A stretch of DNA of 64,000 bases from Pukyongia salina. Lineage in GTDB: Bacteria; Bacteroidota; Bacteroidia; Flavobacteriales; Flavobacteriaceae. The notes under the pieces are model-generated. The model was not told the DNA's origin. It did no database searches and was given only the letters and a program-made list of their open reading frames with translations. Position numbers and translations under genes: made by a program. Shown here one piece after another: positions 26,232 to 35,842 of this stretch (position 1 is the stretch's first letter; each line of letters opens with the position of its first letter). The stretch covers positions 2,652,501 through 2,716,500 of the forward strand of contig NZ_CP027062.1 in NCBI RefSeq assembly GCF_002966125.1, given 5' to 3'.

Positions 26232-27056
26232 ATGAATATTAAAAAAACACTATCCCTGCTAGGAGTTGCCGTCTTTATGGTTGCTTGCGCTACTAATCCT
26301 TTTACAGGTAAGAAGACAATGGCTCTGGTACCGAATTCCCAGATCTTTCCTATGGCATTTCAGCAATACGACCAGTTTTTAGCCGAAAATAAAGTAATAA
26401 CCGGAACGGCTCAGGCCAATAAGATTAAAACCATTGGCCAACAGATTGCTACCGCATCGGAGAGATGGTTAAATGCTAATGGTTATGCCGGATATCTAAA
26501 AGACTATCAATGGGAATACAATCTGGTAGATGATCCGGCTGTGAATGCCTGGTGTATGCCGGGAGGGAAGATTGTTTTCTATACCGGAATATTACCTATT
26601 GCCCAGAACGATGCGGGAATTGCTGCGGTTATGGGACACGAAGTGGCACACGCTCTCGCCAATCACGGACAGCAGCGTATGAGCGCCGCTCAGTACCAGG
26701 GATTAGTTGCAGTGGCCGGAAACGTAGCTTTGTCTAAAGATCCTGAGGCACAGGAAGATTTTAATAAATATTACGGACTTGGTTCGACTGTAGGTGTTAT
26801 GTTACCTTTTAGCCGTAGTCATGAAAGCGAGGCCGATCGCATCGGGCTCACCCTAATGGCCATTGCGGGATACGATCCCATAGAAGCAGCAAACCTTTGG
26901 AAAAGGATGCAGGCAAATGCGGGCGGACAGGCACCCCCGGAATTCTTGAGTACGCACCCTTCTAGCCAGACGCGAATTAACAATATTACCAGTTGGGCCC
27001 CAGAGGCAAAAGCCGAAGCAAGGAAATATGGGGTTACCACTTTTAAAAAGAAATAA
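26232..27056 (+). CDS. M48 family metallopeptidase, lipoprotein
   Basis: 274 residues. Lipobox at VFMVACATNPF (Cys19), so it is membrane-anchored outside the cytoplasm. The zinc motif HEVAHALANH lies near residue 136 and the third ligand is in SRSHESEADRIGL. The CATNPFTGKK N-terminus and the GGKIVFYTGIL motif place it with LoiP/YcaL-type M48B peptidases, which degrade misfolded outer-membrane proteins. It is followed by an intrinsic terminator that directly abuts the next gene. Confidence 0.9.
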   Translation: MNIKKTLSLLGVAVFMVACATNPFTGKKTMALVPNSQIFPMAFQQYDQFLAENKVITGTAQANKIKTIGQQIATASERWLNANGYAGYLKDYQWEYNLVDDPAVNAWCMPGGKIVFYTGILPIAQNDAGIAAVMGHEVAHALANHGQQRMSAAQYQGLVAVAGNVALSKDPEAQEDFNKYYGLGSTVGVMLPFSRSHESEADRIGLTLMAIAGYDPIEAANLWKRMQANAGGQAPPEFLSTHPSSQTRINNITSWAPEAKAEARKYGVTTFKKK

Positions 27057-27083
27057 TACGTCCAAATAATTTTATTACTTTAG

Positions 27084-27111
27084 AAGCTGCCAATTCACGG
27101 CAGCTTTTTTT
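27084..27111 (+). terminator. Intrinsic terminator after the M48 gene, touching the next start codon
   Basis: AAGCTGCC at 27084-27091 pairs with GGCAGCTT at 27099-27106, followed by T to 27111. The ATG of the transporter gene begins at 27112. Confidence 0.8.
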
Positions 27112-28428
27112 ATGGCCAACCTACCCAAGGGAAGTAAGAAACTATTAAATGCCTGGGCGTTTTACGACTGGGCGAACTCCGTGTACAGCCTGGTTATAGC
27201 ATCGGCTGTTTTCCCGATTTTCTATGGCGCTCTTACACTTCTGAAAGATGAAAACGGTAAGATCCTGGACGATACGGTAACATTTCTTGGTTACGACTGG
27301 AACAATGACACCTTGATAAGCTATGTTACGGCAGCCGCTTTTTTAATGGTTTCAATTTTAAGCCCTTTACTTAGTGGAATTGCGGATTACGTAGGGAACA
27401 AGAAGATCTTTATGAAGTTCTTTTGTTATTTGGGAGCCGTTTCCTGTATAGGATTATTTTGGTTCTCACTGGAATTTCTTTGGTTCGGATTGTTGTGTTA
27501 TTTCCTCGCTTTAATCGGTTTTTGGGCCAGCCTGGTATTCTACAATTCGTATCTCCCAGATATAGCGTTTCCCGAACAACAGGATAAGATCAGCGCAAAG
27601 GGATACTCGATGGGTTATATTGGAAGTGTATTGCTACTTCTTATTTGCCTTGCGATGATTCTATTTCACGAATCTTTCGGCTTTGAAGACGAAGGCCTTC
27701 CTACCAGGCTGTCTTTTGTACTTACAGGTGTGTGGTGGATAGGATTCAGTCAATACACCTATTATTACCTTCCGAAGGGAAATAAAAAAGAGAAATTTAC
27801 CCGGCACCTGCTGTTCAATGGCTTCAAGGAGATCAATAAAATACTAAAGCAATTGGCTCATAACAAAGTTTTGAGGCGTTACCTGGCCGCATTTTTCGTC
27901 TATAGCATGGCTGTCCAAACCATTATGCTTGTTGCCACTTACTTTGGGATCGAGGAGTTGGATTGGGGGGATTCTGATCCTACATTCGGACTAATAGTCA
28001 GTATCCTGCTCATTCAATTGGTGGCAGTTTTAGGAGCCATACTTACTGCACGGTCATCGGCCAGATTTGGCAATATAAAAACACTCATTGCCTTAAATTT
28101 TATCTGGGTAGTAATATGTATTTATGCCTATACCATTACCCAACCTATACAATTTTATGTCACAGCTGCCTTTGTTGGACTGGTGATGGGAGGGATCCAA
28201 TCCTTATCGCGGTCTACTTATTCTAAATTCATTCCTGAAGGAACCCTGGATACTGCTTCATATTTTAGTTTTTACGATGTTTCCGAAAAGATAGGCATCG
28301 TGATTGGGATGTTTAGTTATGGCTATGTGGCCCAGGTGACAGGCAGTATTCGCTATGCTGTACTATTCTTTATCGTGTTTTTTATCATAGGTATTATTTT
28401 ACTCTTTAGAGTTCCACGAAATGCCTGA
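27112..28428 (+). CDS. UMF1/Atg22-type MFS transporter
   Basis: 438 residues, about twelve hydrophobic segments. The N-terminus with NAWAFYDWANSVYSLVI is the signature of the UMF1 (Atg22-like) branch of the major facilitator superfamily, and GGIQSLSRSTYSKFIPEG is the family's second conserved block. Yeast Atg22 exports amino acids from the vacuole; bacterial substrates are not established. The start codon follows the T-run of the upstream terminator with no spacer, so either the gene depends on read-through or on a promoter at the hairpin (TACTTTAG at 27076-27083 is close to the -7 consensus). Confidence 0.85.
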   Translation: MANLPKGSKKLLNAWAFYDWANSVYSLVIASAVFPIFYGALTLLKDENGKILDDTVTFLGYDWNNDTLISYVTAAAFLMVSILSPLLSGIADYVGNKKIFMKFFCYLGAVSCIGLFWFSLEFLWFGLLCYFLALIGFWASLVFYNSYLPDIAFPEQQDKISAKGYSMGYIGSVLLLLICLAMILFHESFGFEDEGLPTRLSFVLTGVWWIGFSQYTYYYLPKGNKKEKFTRHLLFNGFKEINKILKQLAHNKVLRRYLAAFFVYSMAVQTIMLVATYFGIEELDWGDSDPTFGLIVSILLIQLVAVLGAILTARSSARFGNIKTLIALNFIWVVICIYAYTITQPIQFYVTAAFVGLVMGGIQSLSRSTYSKFIPEGTLDTASYFSFYDVSEKIGIVIGMFSYGYVAQVTGSIRYAVLFFIVFFIIGIILLFRVPRNA

Positions 28429-28446
28429 CTTTATACAATTTTTACT

Positions 28447-28454
28447 TATGTTTG
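28447..28454 (+). promoter_or_regulatory. -7 element upstream of the three-repeat lipoprotein gene
   Basis: TATGTTTG matches TAnnTTTG, 30 bases before the ATG at 28485. No clear TTG lies at the expected distance. Confidence 0.5.
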
Positions 28455-28484
28455 CGTTTATTACCAAACAAAACTTACTTACTT

Positions 28485-29879
28485 ATGAAAAAATTTCAAC
28501 TAGGTAGCTGGTTATTGTTATTTTTTCTTGCGCTCCAGTTTTCTTCCTGCGACAACGAACCCCTTGAAGGGGAATTTCCACAAGAAGAGGTTGTGATAGC
28601 CGAAGAAGGACAATTTGTGGCAACTATTGGAGGTCAGGCCTGGACAGCAGGTACAGCTTCTGCAGTTTTCGATGCGCAGAATACCCTTGTCGTAACCGGA
28701 ACCCTCACCGAAACAGGACAAAGCATCTCACTTACCATTGAAAATGGAGCCGTAGGTGTGTTCGACATTTCGGCCGGCGTAGGAAATGAGAACAGCGGAG
28801 TATATATAGACGCCAATCAGCTTAATCCTTATATTTCTGCAGCTGCTTTAGGCGGTTTCGGACAATTAGAAATTACCGAAATTAACAATACAGATATGAC
28901 CATTTCGGGGAATTTTAGTTTTGAAGGGGTGAGGATCGCCCTGGATAATGAAGGAAATCCCATAACCGATGGAAACGGAGATCCTGTAATAGAGAATATC
29001 ACCATTTCCAACGGTGCTTTCAATTCCATTCCTTATACCGAAGACGCCGGTGGCGGTGGCGGAGGAGGAGGAACTTTAGATCCTTTCTTCGCAAAAGTGG
29101 ACGGGGAGGATTTTATTCCACAGACGGTAAATACCACCAGAAACGTTATTTCAAATGTTCCGATGATCAATATTATAGCCCTGAACACATCGGGCGAAAA
29201 GATCAGAATAGATATTCCTGAAGACCTTGGAGTTGGAACTTTTTCGATGGAACAGTTATCAGACGGAACCAAACTCATTGCACAATACAACGCAGGCCTT
29301 GGAACAGAAGACCTGTCTTCGAACCCAGGAACCATAGAGATCACCGAATTCAATACCCTGGCAGGACGAATTGTAGCGACGTTCTCTTTTACGGCAACAG
29401 ACCCCTTAGGATTTGATCCTACAGTGGTTGAAGTGACAGAAGGATCTTTCGAACTTCGTTACGAACCAGCGGCTACCAATGTTAATAATTCAATGATCGC
29501 TACAATTGAAGGAGTAAGTTGGATGGCGAACTTTGTAGACGCCTTCGAATTTGATCTCTCCGGTACTCAAACTGTTACCGCTAGAGGATACAACAGCGAA
29601 ACAGGAGAAATGGTCGAAATTAGTTTTCCAATGGATCTCGCACCTGGAAGCTACGATTTTGTTAGTATGTTAACCCCTGGAGAGTCTATAGCGAAATTCT
29701 ATACTGAAGTTGGTGGAGCCGAATATACTTCTACAGATGGTAGCATTATAGTATTAACCAATGATCTCTCAACCGGAGGAACAATACAAGCGGCCTTCCT
29801 GTTCTTTGCGGAAGATCTTAGCGGTACAGATCCTACTACCTATAGCTTAACGAATGGTGAATTCACGGTAGAACTTTAA
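28485..29879 (+). CDS. Lipoprotein with three tandem beta-rich modules (DUF6252-like)
   Basis: 464 residues from the ATG at 28485, which gives the lipoprotein signal MKKFQLGSWLLLFFLALQFSSC; the longer start at 28452 overlaps the promoter. Three related modules follow. Each opens with a pattern like FVATIGGQAWTA / FFAKVDGEDFIP / MIATIEGVSWMA and ends with an ISGNFSFEG / IVATFSFTATDP / IQAAFLFFAED strand and a GxF tail. A glycine run (GGGGGGG) links modules 1 and 2. It is a surface or periplasmic lipoprotein of unknown role; the DUF6252 link is tentative. Confidence 0.72.
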   Translation: MKKFQLGSWLLLFFLALQFSSCDNEPLEGEFPQEEVVIAEEGQFVATIGGQAWTAGTASAVFDAQNTLVVTGTLTETGQSISLTIENGAVGVFDISAGVGNENSGVYIDANQLNPYISAAALGGFGQLEITEINNTDMTISGNFSFEGVRIALDNEGNPITDGNGDPVIENITISNGAFNSIPYTEDAGGGGGGGGTLDPFFAKVDGEDFIPQTVNTTRNVISNVPMINIIALNTSGEKIRIDIPEDLGVGTFSMEQLSDGTKLIAQYNAGLGTEDLSSNPGTIEITEFNTLAGRIVATFSFTATDPLGFDPTVVEVTEGSFELRYEPAATNVNNSMIATIEGVSWMANFVDAFEFDLSGTQTVTARGYNSETGEMVEISFPMDLAPGSYDFVSMLTPGESIAKFYTEVGGAEYTSTDGSIIVLTNDLSTGGTIQAAFLFFAEDLSGTDPTTYSLTNGEFTVEL

Positions 29880-29899
29880 ACATTCTGTTTTAAATAATA

Positions 29900-29936
29900 A
29901 AACCGCCAGCTCTTTAAAGAACTGGCGGTTTTCTTT
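29900..29936. terminator. Bidirectional terminator between convergent genes
   Basis: AAACCGCCAG at 29900-29909 pairs with CTGGCGGTTT at 29922-29931, with a further CTTTAAAG in the loop; A-rich on the left and T-rich on the right. Confidence 0.82.
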
Positions 29937-29955
29937 TTGATTTGAAATTGTTTTT

Positions 29956-30687
29956 CTAGTTCATACTTATTCTTCCGGAACCAGAGACTTTGGTATCCCT
30001 TTTATCGGGATTTCCTTTATAAACCACATCCCCAGAACCATGGACACGGGCTTTTAAGAAGTTACTGGCGTAAACGGTAGCGTCACCCGATCCGGATACG
30101 GTTACTTCTGTATTTTGGGATCGTAGGTCGTTCCCATTAAAATCGCCGCTACCAGTAATTCGAAGGTTTAAATTAGTGGTAGTTCCACGAACTGCTACAT
30201 CGCCCGATCCGGTTAGGGTAGTATTTACGGTATTGGCTGCCACCGCCAGGTCCACATCACCAGATCCTGTAAGGGTGATCTTTAGTTCGTCACCATTAAT
30301 AGGGTCTTCGGTATCTACATCACCCGAACCTGTAAGAGAAACTTCCGAAATATCGTCGAAAGGCACATACACATGTATACCATTTTTGGTACTTAGCGAG
30401 ACATTATTTTCGGTTCGAATCTTTAATGCATTATCGACCACTTCCACGATAATGTATTCCTGCAGATTCTCATCCGTTTTCACCACGATATTTCCTTCAG
30501 TACCTTTTTTCAGATGTACATCTATAGAGCCAAAATTCTTTATGGCATCGTAATTTGAAGTGTTTACTGTTCTGGAAGTAACATTACCGTTACCTTTAAC
30601 TTTCTTTGAACCCCACTGGGCTACTGCTTCTCCAGTGCCCATAAGGACTAGGAATAGCACAATTACAAATTTGATCATTGATTTCAT
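29956..30687 (-). CDS. Head GIN domain (DUF2807) protein with GSGD repeats
   Basis: 243 residues, signal peptide to AVAQW (about residue 23). From about residue 110 to the end the chain carries seven rungs with a GSGD/GSGR core (LTGSGDVDTE, LTGSGDVDLA, LTGSGDVAVR, ITGSGDFNGN, VSGSGDATVY, VHGSGDVVYK, VSGSGRISMN), a regular right-handed beta-helix pattern of the DUF2807 family. It is probably exported and adhesin-like. It is the last gene of the ECF sigma operon, 19 bases after the beta-helix gene at 30707, so its expression probably follows that sigma factor. Confidence 0.8.
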   Translation of the reverse strand: MKSMIKFVIVLFLVLMGTGEAVAQWGSKKVKGNGNVTSRTVNTSNYDAIKNFGSIDVHLKKGTEGNIVVKTDENLQEYIIVEVVDNALKIRTENNVSLSTKNGIHVYVPFDDISEVSLTGSGDVDTEDPINGDELKITLTGSGDVDLAVAANTVNTTLTGSGDVAVRGTTTNLNLRITGSGDFNGNDLRSQNTEVTVSGSGDATVYASNFLKARVHGSGDVVYKGNPDKRDTKVSGSGRISMN

Positions 30688-30706
30688 ACTGTTAGTTTTT
30701 TGATAG

Positions 30707-31792
30707 TTATTGTTGTTTTAAACTTACACCACCGTAAGTTGAATTTATATTAATGGTATTACCCGAATTCCTGCTTTTGTTATATCCTTCGTATAATTTG
30801 TCGGATATGCTCTTATCACTGGTAGTAATATTAAGACCATCGCTGTGATTAAATCCTGCGTAAGATAACTTTACCACAAAATCAAAATTCAATCCGCTGT
30901 CATAGCCTAATTTCACGGCTGTATAATCAGATTTAATCATCACTGTCTTTACCGAGGAAGCCAGACGTTCCACATTGATGGACCCATAATCCAAATTTAG
31001 ATTAAGCGATCCGGTGATCGTGCCTATTTTATTAGGGATATAACTTCCTCTTCCCACCAGATTTTTCGCTTTACCTACTTCAAATTTTCCATAATCACTA
31101 TTGTAATTAATGTCGGTAACCTCACCGATCTCAGATTTCGTATAATCGGCATTTATTTCAAGGCGTTCGGCCTTATCGATGGAAAATCCAGAGTAATCTG
31201 CATTGATACGGCCACTCTTCATATAGGAAATTGTTGAGTTATTGGTGTAATCAAAATTCAGATAATTATCATCTGCCATAAGTTCGCCAATTACTATCTG
31301 GCCGTAATCACAGTTGATCTTAGCATTACCCTCCAGGCGGTTCAACCTTATAGCTCCATAATCGTTGGAAAGGTCTACCGAATTGGTTACGGGAAGCTTT
31401 ATCGAATAATTAATTTCCATATGGACATTATTCTTCTTACCCCAGAGATTCCAGGAACTCTTATTTCCACCAAAAACAGTTTTGGCCGTTACTTTGGAAG
31501 CCGTCCCCGAGAAATCCACACTAATTTCGTCTAATCGTTTCTGAACTTTCTCCTCATCATCACCGTTGGTGGTGATGGTCACTTCGATTACAGTTCTGTT
31601 CTCATTCCAGGTGGTTACTTCTATATTTCCATAAGAATTAGAAACCTGTAATGCTGCGTTTCGATTTACGCTGTATTCTTTATTCAGCGTTTTGGTCTTG
31701 GTATACTTACCTTTAAATTTTTCGTTAGCTGTCGCCATAACCGGCAACATTAAAAGTATTATCAGGGATTTAAATAGTAATTTCATTTTCAT
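30707..31792 (-). CDS. DUF4097-like exported beta-helix protein
   Basis: 361 residues, signal peptide to MATAN. The body is a ladder of about ten rungs, each centred on a DYG/DYT/DYS or SYG motif (NDYGAIRLN, CDYGQIVIG, ADYSGFSID, ADYTKSEIG, SDYGKFEVG, LDYGSINVE, SDYTAVKLG, STYGGVSLK), about 18 to 25 residues apart. This resembles DUF4097 adhesin-like proteins common behind ECF sigma or PadR regulators in Flavobacteriia. It overlaps the anti-sigma-like gene by 23 bases. Function is unknown. Confidence 0.75.
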   Translation of the reverse strand: MKMKLLFKSLIILLMLPVMATANEKFKGKYTKTKTLNKEYSVNRNAALQVSNSYGNIEVTTWNENRTVIEVTITTNGDDEEKVQKRLDEISVDFSGTASKVTAKTVFGGNKSSWNLWGKKNNVHMEINYSIKLPVTNSVDLSNDYGAIRLNRLEGNAKINCDYGQIVIGELMADDNYLNFDYTNNSTISYMKSGRINADYSGFSIDKAERLEINADYTKSEIGEVTDINYNSDYGKFEVGKAKNLVGRGSYIPNKIGTITGSLNLNLDYGSINVERLASSVKTVMIKSDYTAVKLGYDSGLNFDFVVKLSYAGFNHSDGLNITTSDKSISDKLYEGYNKSRNSGNTININSTYGGVSLKQQ

Positions 31793-32312
31793 TCGTTTTA
31801 AGGGTTTTTACTTCCTCGACGATAGAAACCACCTGCTCAAGCAGGTCGATCCTGTTTTGGAAATTGGCGATCATGGCATAAATTACCCTCTTATCATTTC
31901 CACTTTCCACAAGATCCAGCTTTAATTGCTGGTATTCCTCTTCAAGGTTGGTTATTCTATTTAATGCGTCGTCGATCATAGCTTTGGTTTCGGGAGTTTC
32001 GAAACTTTTTAGCTTATCGATCTCGTTGTTGATGGCTGAGACGAAAAAAGTCTGTGTTTGTTCCATTTCCGGAGAAACACTTGCTAATTCTCGAGATTGC
32101 TCCGGGCTTTTCAAAAATGTAAAGCCAAGCACCAGAATAATAACTACCGAAGCTGCGATCGATAAAGGTTTCCACCAGTTTCGGCTCAATTTGCTTTCCT
32201 GTTGGGCATTTAAACGATCCATAAACCGTTTTTCATGTCCATGAGGTGTCTGGTGCACATCAAACGTCCCCTCCAGGTTTTCAAATAGCGTTTCAATAGT
32301 ATCTTTTTTCAT
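31770..32312 (-). CDS. Putative anti-sigma factor, single-pass membrane protein
   Basis: 180 residues. A cytoplasmic N-terminal part with ENLEGTFDVHQTPHGHEKRFMDRL, one membrane segment (WWKPLSIAASVVIILVLGFTFL, about 45-66), and a helical, probably periplasmic C-terminus with coiled-coil character. The position directly after the ECF sigma gene (4-base ATGA overlap) and this topology fit an anti-sigma factor. There is no zinc-binding HxxxCxxC motif, so it would be of a non-ZAS type. The role is inferred from context. Confidence 0.65.
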   Translation of the reverse strand: MKKDTIETLFENLEGTFDVHQTPHGHEKRFMDRLNAQQESKLSRNWWKPLSIAASVVIILVLGFTFLKSPEQSRELASVSPEMEQTQTFFVSAINNEIDKLKSFETPETKAMIDDALNRITNLEEEYQQLKLDLVESGNDKRVIYAMIANFQNRIDLLEQVVSIVEEVKTLKTNENEITI

Positions 32313-32863
32313 ATTGCTTGTGTTAACTTTTTACGTAAACTCTCCTTTGCACGGGATATCAGGGTACGACAATTTGCATAGCTGATATTTAATATTTCGC
32401 ATAATTCCTCATAATCGTATCCTTCAATGAAATGCAGGTTCAAAATTCTATGATAACTCTCATGCAATTCACCCATACATTCCAGCAGTTTCTTAGCCTT
32501 GATACCAGAATAGTCTTCAAAATCGGTTTCGTATTGATCTTCTTCTGTTTCTTCTGAAATGCCCTCATCTGAAACCATTATGTAACGGTTCAATTTTCGA
32601 TATTGGGTTAAACTATTGTTGATCACAATTCGTTTTAACCAGGCACCGAAAGAAGCTTCCCCTTTAAAAGTATCCAGTTTATTGAAAGCTGTTATAAAAG
32701 ATTCCTGCATGATGTCCTCGGCTTCAGCCTTATCTTTCACAATTCGCAGTGAAATATTAAACATGGCCTGCTGGTACCTTTTGTAAACTTCCATCTGGGC
32801 TAACTGATTTCCCTGTTTACAAAGAACGAGTAACGTATTAATATTTTGAGTGGTTAGCGTCAA
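32309..32863 (-). CDS. ECF-type RNA polymerase sigma-70 factor
   Basis: 184 residues. Region 2 (RYQQAMFNISLRIVKDKAEAEDIMQESFITAFNKLDTF, about 24-62) is typical, including the DIMQESF motif. Region 4 (LHESYHRILNLHFIEGYDYEELCEILNISYANCRTLISRAKESLRKKL) forms the C-terminal helix-turn-helix. An acidic linker (EGISEETEEDQYETDFEDY) joins the two. As the first gene of a four-gene operon it probably directs RNA polymerase to its own promoter and controls the two exported beta-helix proteins. Confidence 0.9.
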   Translation of the reverse strand: MTLTTQNINTLLVLCKQGNQLAQMEVYKRYQQAMFNISLRIVKDKAEAEDIMQESFITAFNKLDTFKGEASFGAWLKRIVINNSLTQYRKLNRYIMVSDEGISEETEEDQYETDFEDYSGIKAKKLLECMGELHESYHRILNLHFIEGYDYEELCEILNISYANCRTLISRAKESLRKKLTQAI

Positions 32864-33035
32864 TTAAAAAACATATGTTTACCCTAAAGATAACCCTCTA
32901 GGTAATTTGTTACACCTGGGTTAATAATTTTTTTCCAAATGGCATAACAATTGACCTAAGGTAATAACTATGAAGTCGAGAATCCCTTAAAAACAAGGGG
33001 TTCCGTGAGTTTGAACGAATATAAAACCGAAAGTA

Positions 33036-33068
33036 ACATTGTGGTATCCGTAGATTGTGACACAATGT
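33036..33068 (+). promoter_or_regulatory. Candidate operator upstream of lon
   Basis: ACATTGTG at 33036-33043 and CACAATGT at 33061-33068 are exact inverted copies 17 bases apart. Overlapping the second, ATTGTG-A-CACAAT at 33054-33066 is a perfect 13-bp palindrome. The lon ATG is at 33082, so a bound protein would sit on or next to the promoter and leader. It does not match CIRCE or a canonical Crp site. Confidence 0.5.
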
Positions 33069-33081
33069 CTTAAAACATATT

Positions 33082-35532
33082 ATGGCTAAAACGAAATTAA
33101 CGACAGTGGACAGTTTGTCATTTCAGGATCTCACCGAAGATGCAGATCTTATTCCCTTAATGACTCCGGAAGATGAAGACGCTATGAATAAAGAGGACCT
33201 GCCTCAGGTGCTGCCCATTCTGCCTTTGCGAAATACTGTTTTATTCCCGGGAGTGGTGATCCCGATCACCGCCGGGCGAGATAAGTCTATAAAGCTTATT
33301 AACGAAACCAATCAGGGAAATAAAGTTATTGGTGTGGTCTCTCAAAAGGAAGAGGCAAAGGAAGAACCGGAAATACAGGATATAAACAGAATAGGCACCG
33401 TGGCACAAATATTAAGAGTGCTAAAAATGCCCGATGGAAATACCACCGTAATCATCCAGGGGAAAAAGCGCTTCGAACTCAACGAAGTGATCACCACAGA
33501 TCCTTATATGACGGCTACTATACAAGAAGTCGCAGAGGCACGCCCGGCCCGGGACAATGAGGAGTTCAAGGCCATCATAGATTCTATAAAAGAAATGGCG
33601 CTGGAAATCATAAAGGATAGTCCCAATATTCCTTCCGAAGCCGCATTTGCCATTAAAAACATTGAAAGCACCAGCTTCCTGGTAAATTTCGTATCCTCCA
33701 ACCTCAATATCAGTGTGGCGGAGAAACAGAAGCTTCTTGAGATCAACGACCTCAAGGATCGCGCTCTGGAAACACTGCGATATATGAACCTGGAAATTCA
33801 GAAGCTATCTCTAAGACAAGATATCCAATCCAAGGTTGAGAGCGATATTAGTCAGCAACAACGTGAATATTTCTTACAGCAGCAGATGAAGACCATTCAG
33901 GAGGAACTAGGAGGAAATTCTTCTGAAGCGGAAATTGAGGAAATGCGAAGCCGGGCCAAGACCAAGAAATGGGATGCTAGTATTAAAGAGCATTTCGATA
34001 AGGAATTGGCAAAAATGCAGCGTATGAATCCGCAGGTGGCCGAATTCAGTATCCAGCGGAATTACCTGGAACTTATTCTGGATCTCCCTTGGAATGAATA
34101 TAGCAAGGATAAGTTCGATCTAAAACGCGCTCGAAAGATACTAGACAGGGATCATTATGGACTGGAAGATGTGAAAAAACGCATAATCGAATACCTGGCT
34201 GTGCTTAAGCTACGGAATGATATGAAATCTCCCATCTTGTGCCTGTATGGTCCTCCCGGAGTGGGGAAAACCTCTCTTGGTAAATCGATAGCCGAAGCCT
34301 TGGGACGAAACTACGTGAGGATGTCCCTTGGCGGACTTAGGGACGAGGCAGAGATTCGCGGACACCGGAAAACCTATATTGGGGCTATGCCTGGCCGAAT
34401 TGTTCAAAATATCAAGAAAGCGGGCACTTCTAATCCGGTTTTTGTATTGGACGAGATCGATAAGCTTTCTATGGGCCATCAGGGGGATCCGTCATCGGCC
34501 ATGCTTGAGGTGTTAGATCCGGAGCAAAACAACGATTTTTACGATAATTTCCTCGAACTTGGTTACGATCTGTCTAAGGTGATGTTTATCGCCACTTCCA
34601 ATAGTTTAAGCAGCATTCAGCCGGCCCTAAGAGACCGAATGGAGATCATCAGGGTTTCCGGGTATACGATCGAGGAGAAGGTTGAGATCGCTAAGAAACA
34701 TCTGCTTCCGAAGCAATTAAAAGAACACGGCCTAACTAAAGCACATCTTAAGATCGCCAAACCACAATTAGAAAAGATAGTTGAGGGGTATACACGTGAG
34801 AGTGGTGTACGTGGTCTGGAGAAACAGATAGCCAAGATGGTTAGGTATGCCGCCATGAAAATTGCGATGGAAGAACCGTACGAAGTGAAGGTAACCAACG
34901 AAATGATCATAGAAGTACTAGGAGCGCCGCGTATGGAACGCGATAAATACGAGAATAATGAAGTAGCAGGTGTAGTAACCGGCCTGGCTTGGACCTCGGT
35001 TGGTGGGGATATATTATTTATAGAGTCTATTCTGTCTAAAGGCAAAGGGCAGCTTACCATGACCGGAAACCTTGGAAAAGTGATGAAGGAATCGGCCACC
35101 ATAGCGCTGGAATTCATTAAATCCAATGCCGAAAAACTAGGACTTTCTCCTGATATATTCGAGAAATACAATGTACATATTCATGTTCCTGAAGGGGCTA
35201 CGCCTAAAGACGGACCAAGTGCAGGGATAACGATGTTAACCTCCTTGGTCTCCTTATTCACTCAGCGAAAAGTAAAGAAGAGTTTGGCAATGACGGGAGA
35301 GATCACTTTAAGAGGTAAAGTGCTTCCGGTGGGAGGGATCAAAGAAAAGATCCTGGCCGCTAAACGTGCGCGTATCAAGGAGATCATGCTATGTGAAGAT
35401 AACAGGCGTGATATTGAGGAAATAAAACCGGAATACCTGAAAGGGCTTACCTTTCATTATGTAAAGGACATGGACGAAGTATTGGATGTAGCACTTACCA
35501 ATCAGAAAGTGAAGAATGCTAAAAAGCTCTAG
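33082..35532 (+). CDS. lon: ATP-dependent protease Lon
   Basis: 816 residues. The order is N-terminal substrate-binding domain ([19 protein letters not shown] near 45), coiled coil, AAA+ module with Walker [14 protein letters not shown] near 390 and [10 protein letters not shown], then the protease domain with the catalytic Ser713 in [11 protein letters not shown] and Lys754 in [13 protein letters not shown]. Lon degrades misfolded and short-lived regulatory proteins in the cytoplasm. It stands alone. An inverted repeat just before the start may control it. Confidence 0.96.
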   Translation: MAKTKLTTVDSLSFQDLTEDADLIPLMTPEDEDAMNKEDLPQVLPILPLRNTVLFPGVVIPITAGRDKSIKLINETNQGNKVIGVVSQKEEAKEEPEIQDINRIGTVAQILRVLKMPDGNTTVIIQGKKRFELNEVITTDPYMTATIQEVAEARPARDNEEFKAIIDSIKEMALEIIKDSPNIPSEAAFAIKNIESTSFLVNFVSSNLNISVAEKQKLLEINDLKDRALETLRYMNLEIQKLSLRQDIQSKVESDISQQQREYFLQQQMKTIQEELGGNSSEAEIEEMRSRAKTKKWDASIKEHFDKELAKMQRMNPQVAEFSIQRNYLELILDLPWNEYSKDKFDLKRARKILDRDHYGLEDVKKRIIEYLAVLKLRNDMKSPILCLYGPPGVGKTSLGKSIAEALGRNYVRMSLGGLRDEAEIRGHRKTYIGAMPGRIVQNIKKAGTSNPVFVLDEIDKLSMGHQGDPSSAMLEVLDPEQNNDFYDNFLELGYDLSKVMFIATSNSLSSIQPALRDRMEIIRVSGYTIEEKVEIAKKHLLPKQLKEHGLTKAHLKIAKPQLEKIVEGYTRESGVRGLEKQIAKMVRYAAMKIAMEEPYEVKVTNEMIIEVLGAPRMERDKYENNEVAGVVTGLAWTSVGGDILFIESILSKGKGQLTMTGNLGKVMKESATIALEFIKSNAEKLGLSPDIFEKYNVHIHVPEGATPKDGPSAGITMLTSLVSLFTQRKVKKSLAMTGEITLRGKVLPVGGIKEKILAAKRARIKEIMLCEDNRRDIEEIKPEYLKGLTFHYVKDMDEVLDVALTNQKVKNAKKL

Positions 35533-35842
35533 GCTGAGCTCGAGATTTGTTTTTCACAATTTTCAACACGGACCTGCCGGCAACATATCAAATTCAGTTA
35601 TAGATACAATGGTTTATCTGCAATAGGGTTGGTAGCCCGTCAGGACAATCACATTACGCCATAGATCCATGTAGTTTAATTCATGTAAATACAACACAGT
35701 ATGGTTTGATTTGATTGAAAACACAGGCGCTTTTTTAGGGAATTTCGGGGGTGTATTTTAAAGGTTAATCATTTCGTGCTCCGCTAAAAATAAATTATAC
35801 TTGCAGTCGTTTATGTTTTCAGGGAAAAGAATCTCACGCTCC

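Noticed and set aside
34617-35171. A 184-codon minus-strand frame inside lon
   Set aside because: It is antisense to the conserved protease domain of lon, with no protein-like features; a shadow of lon codon use.
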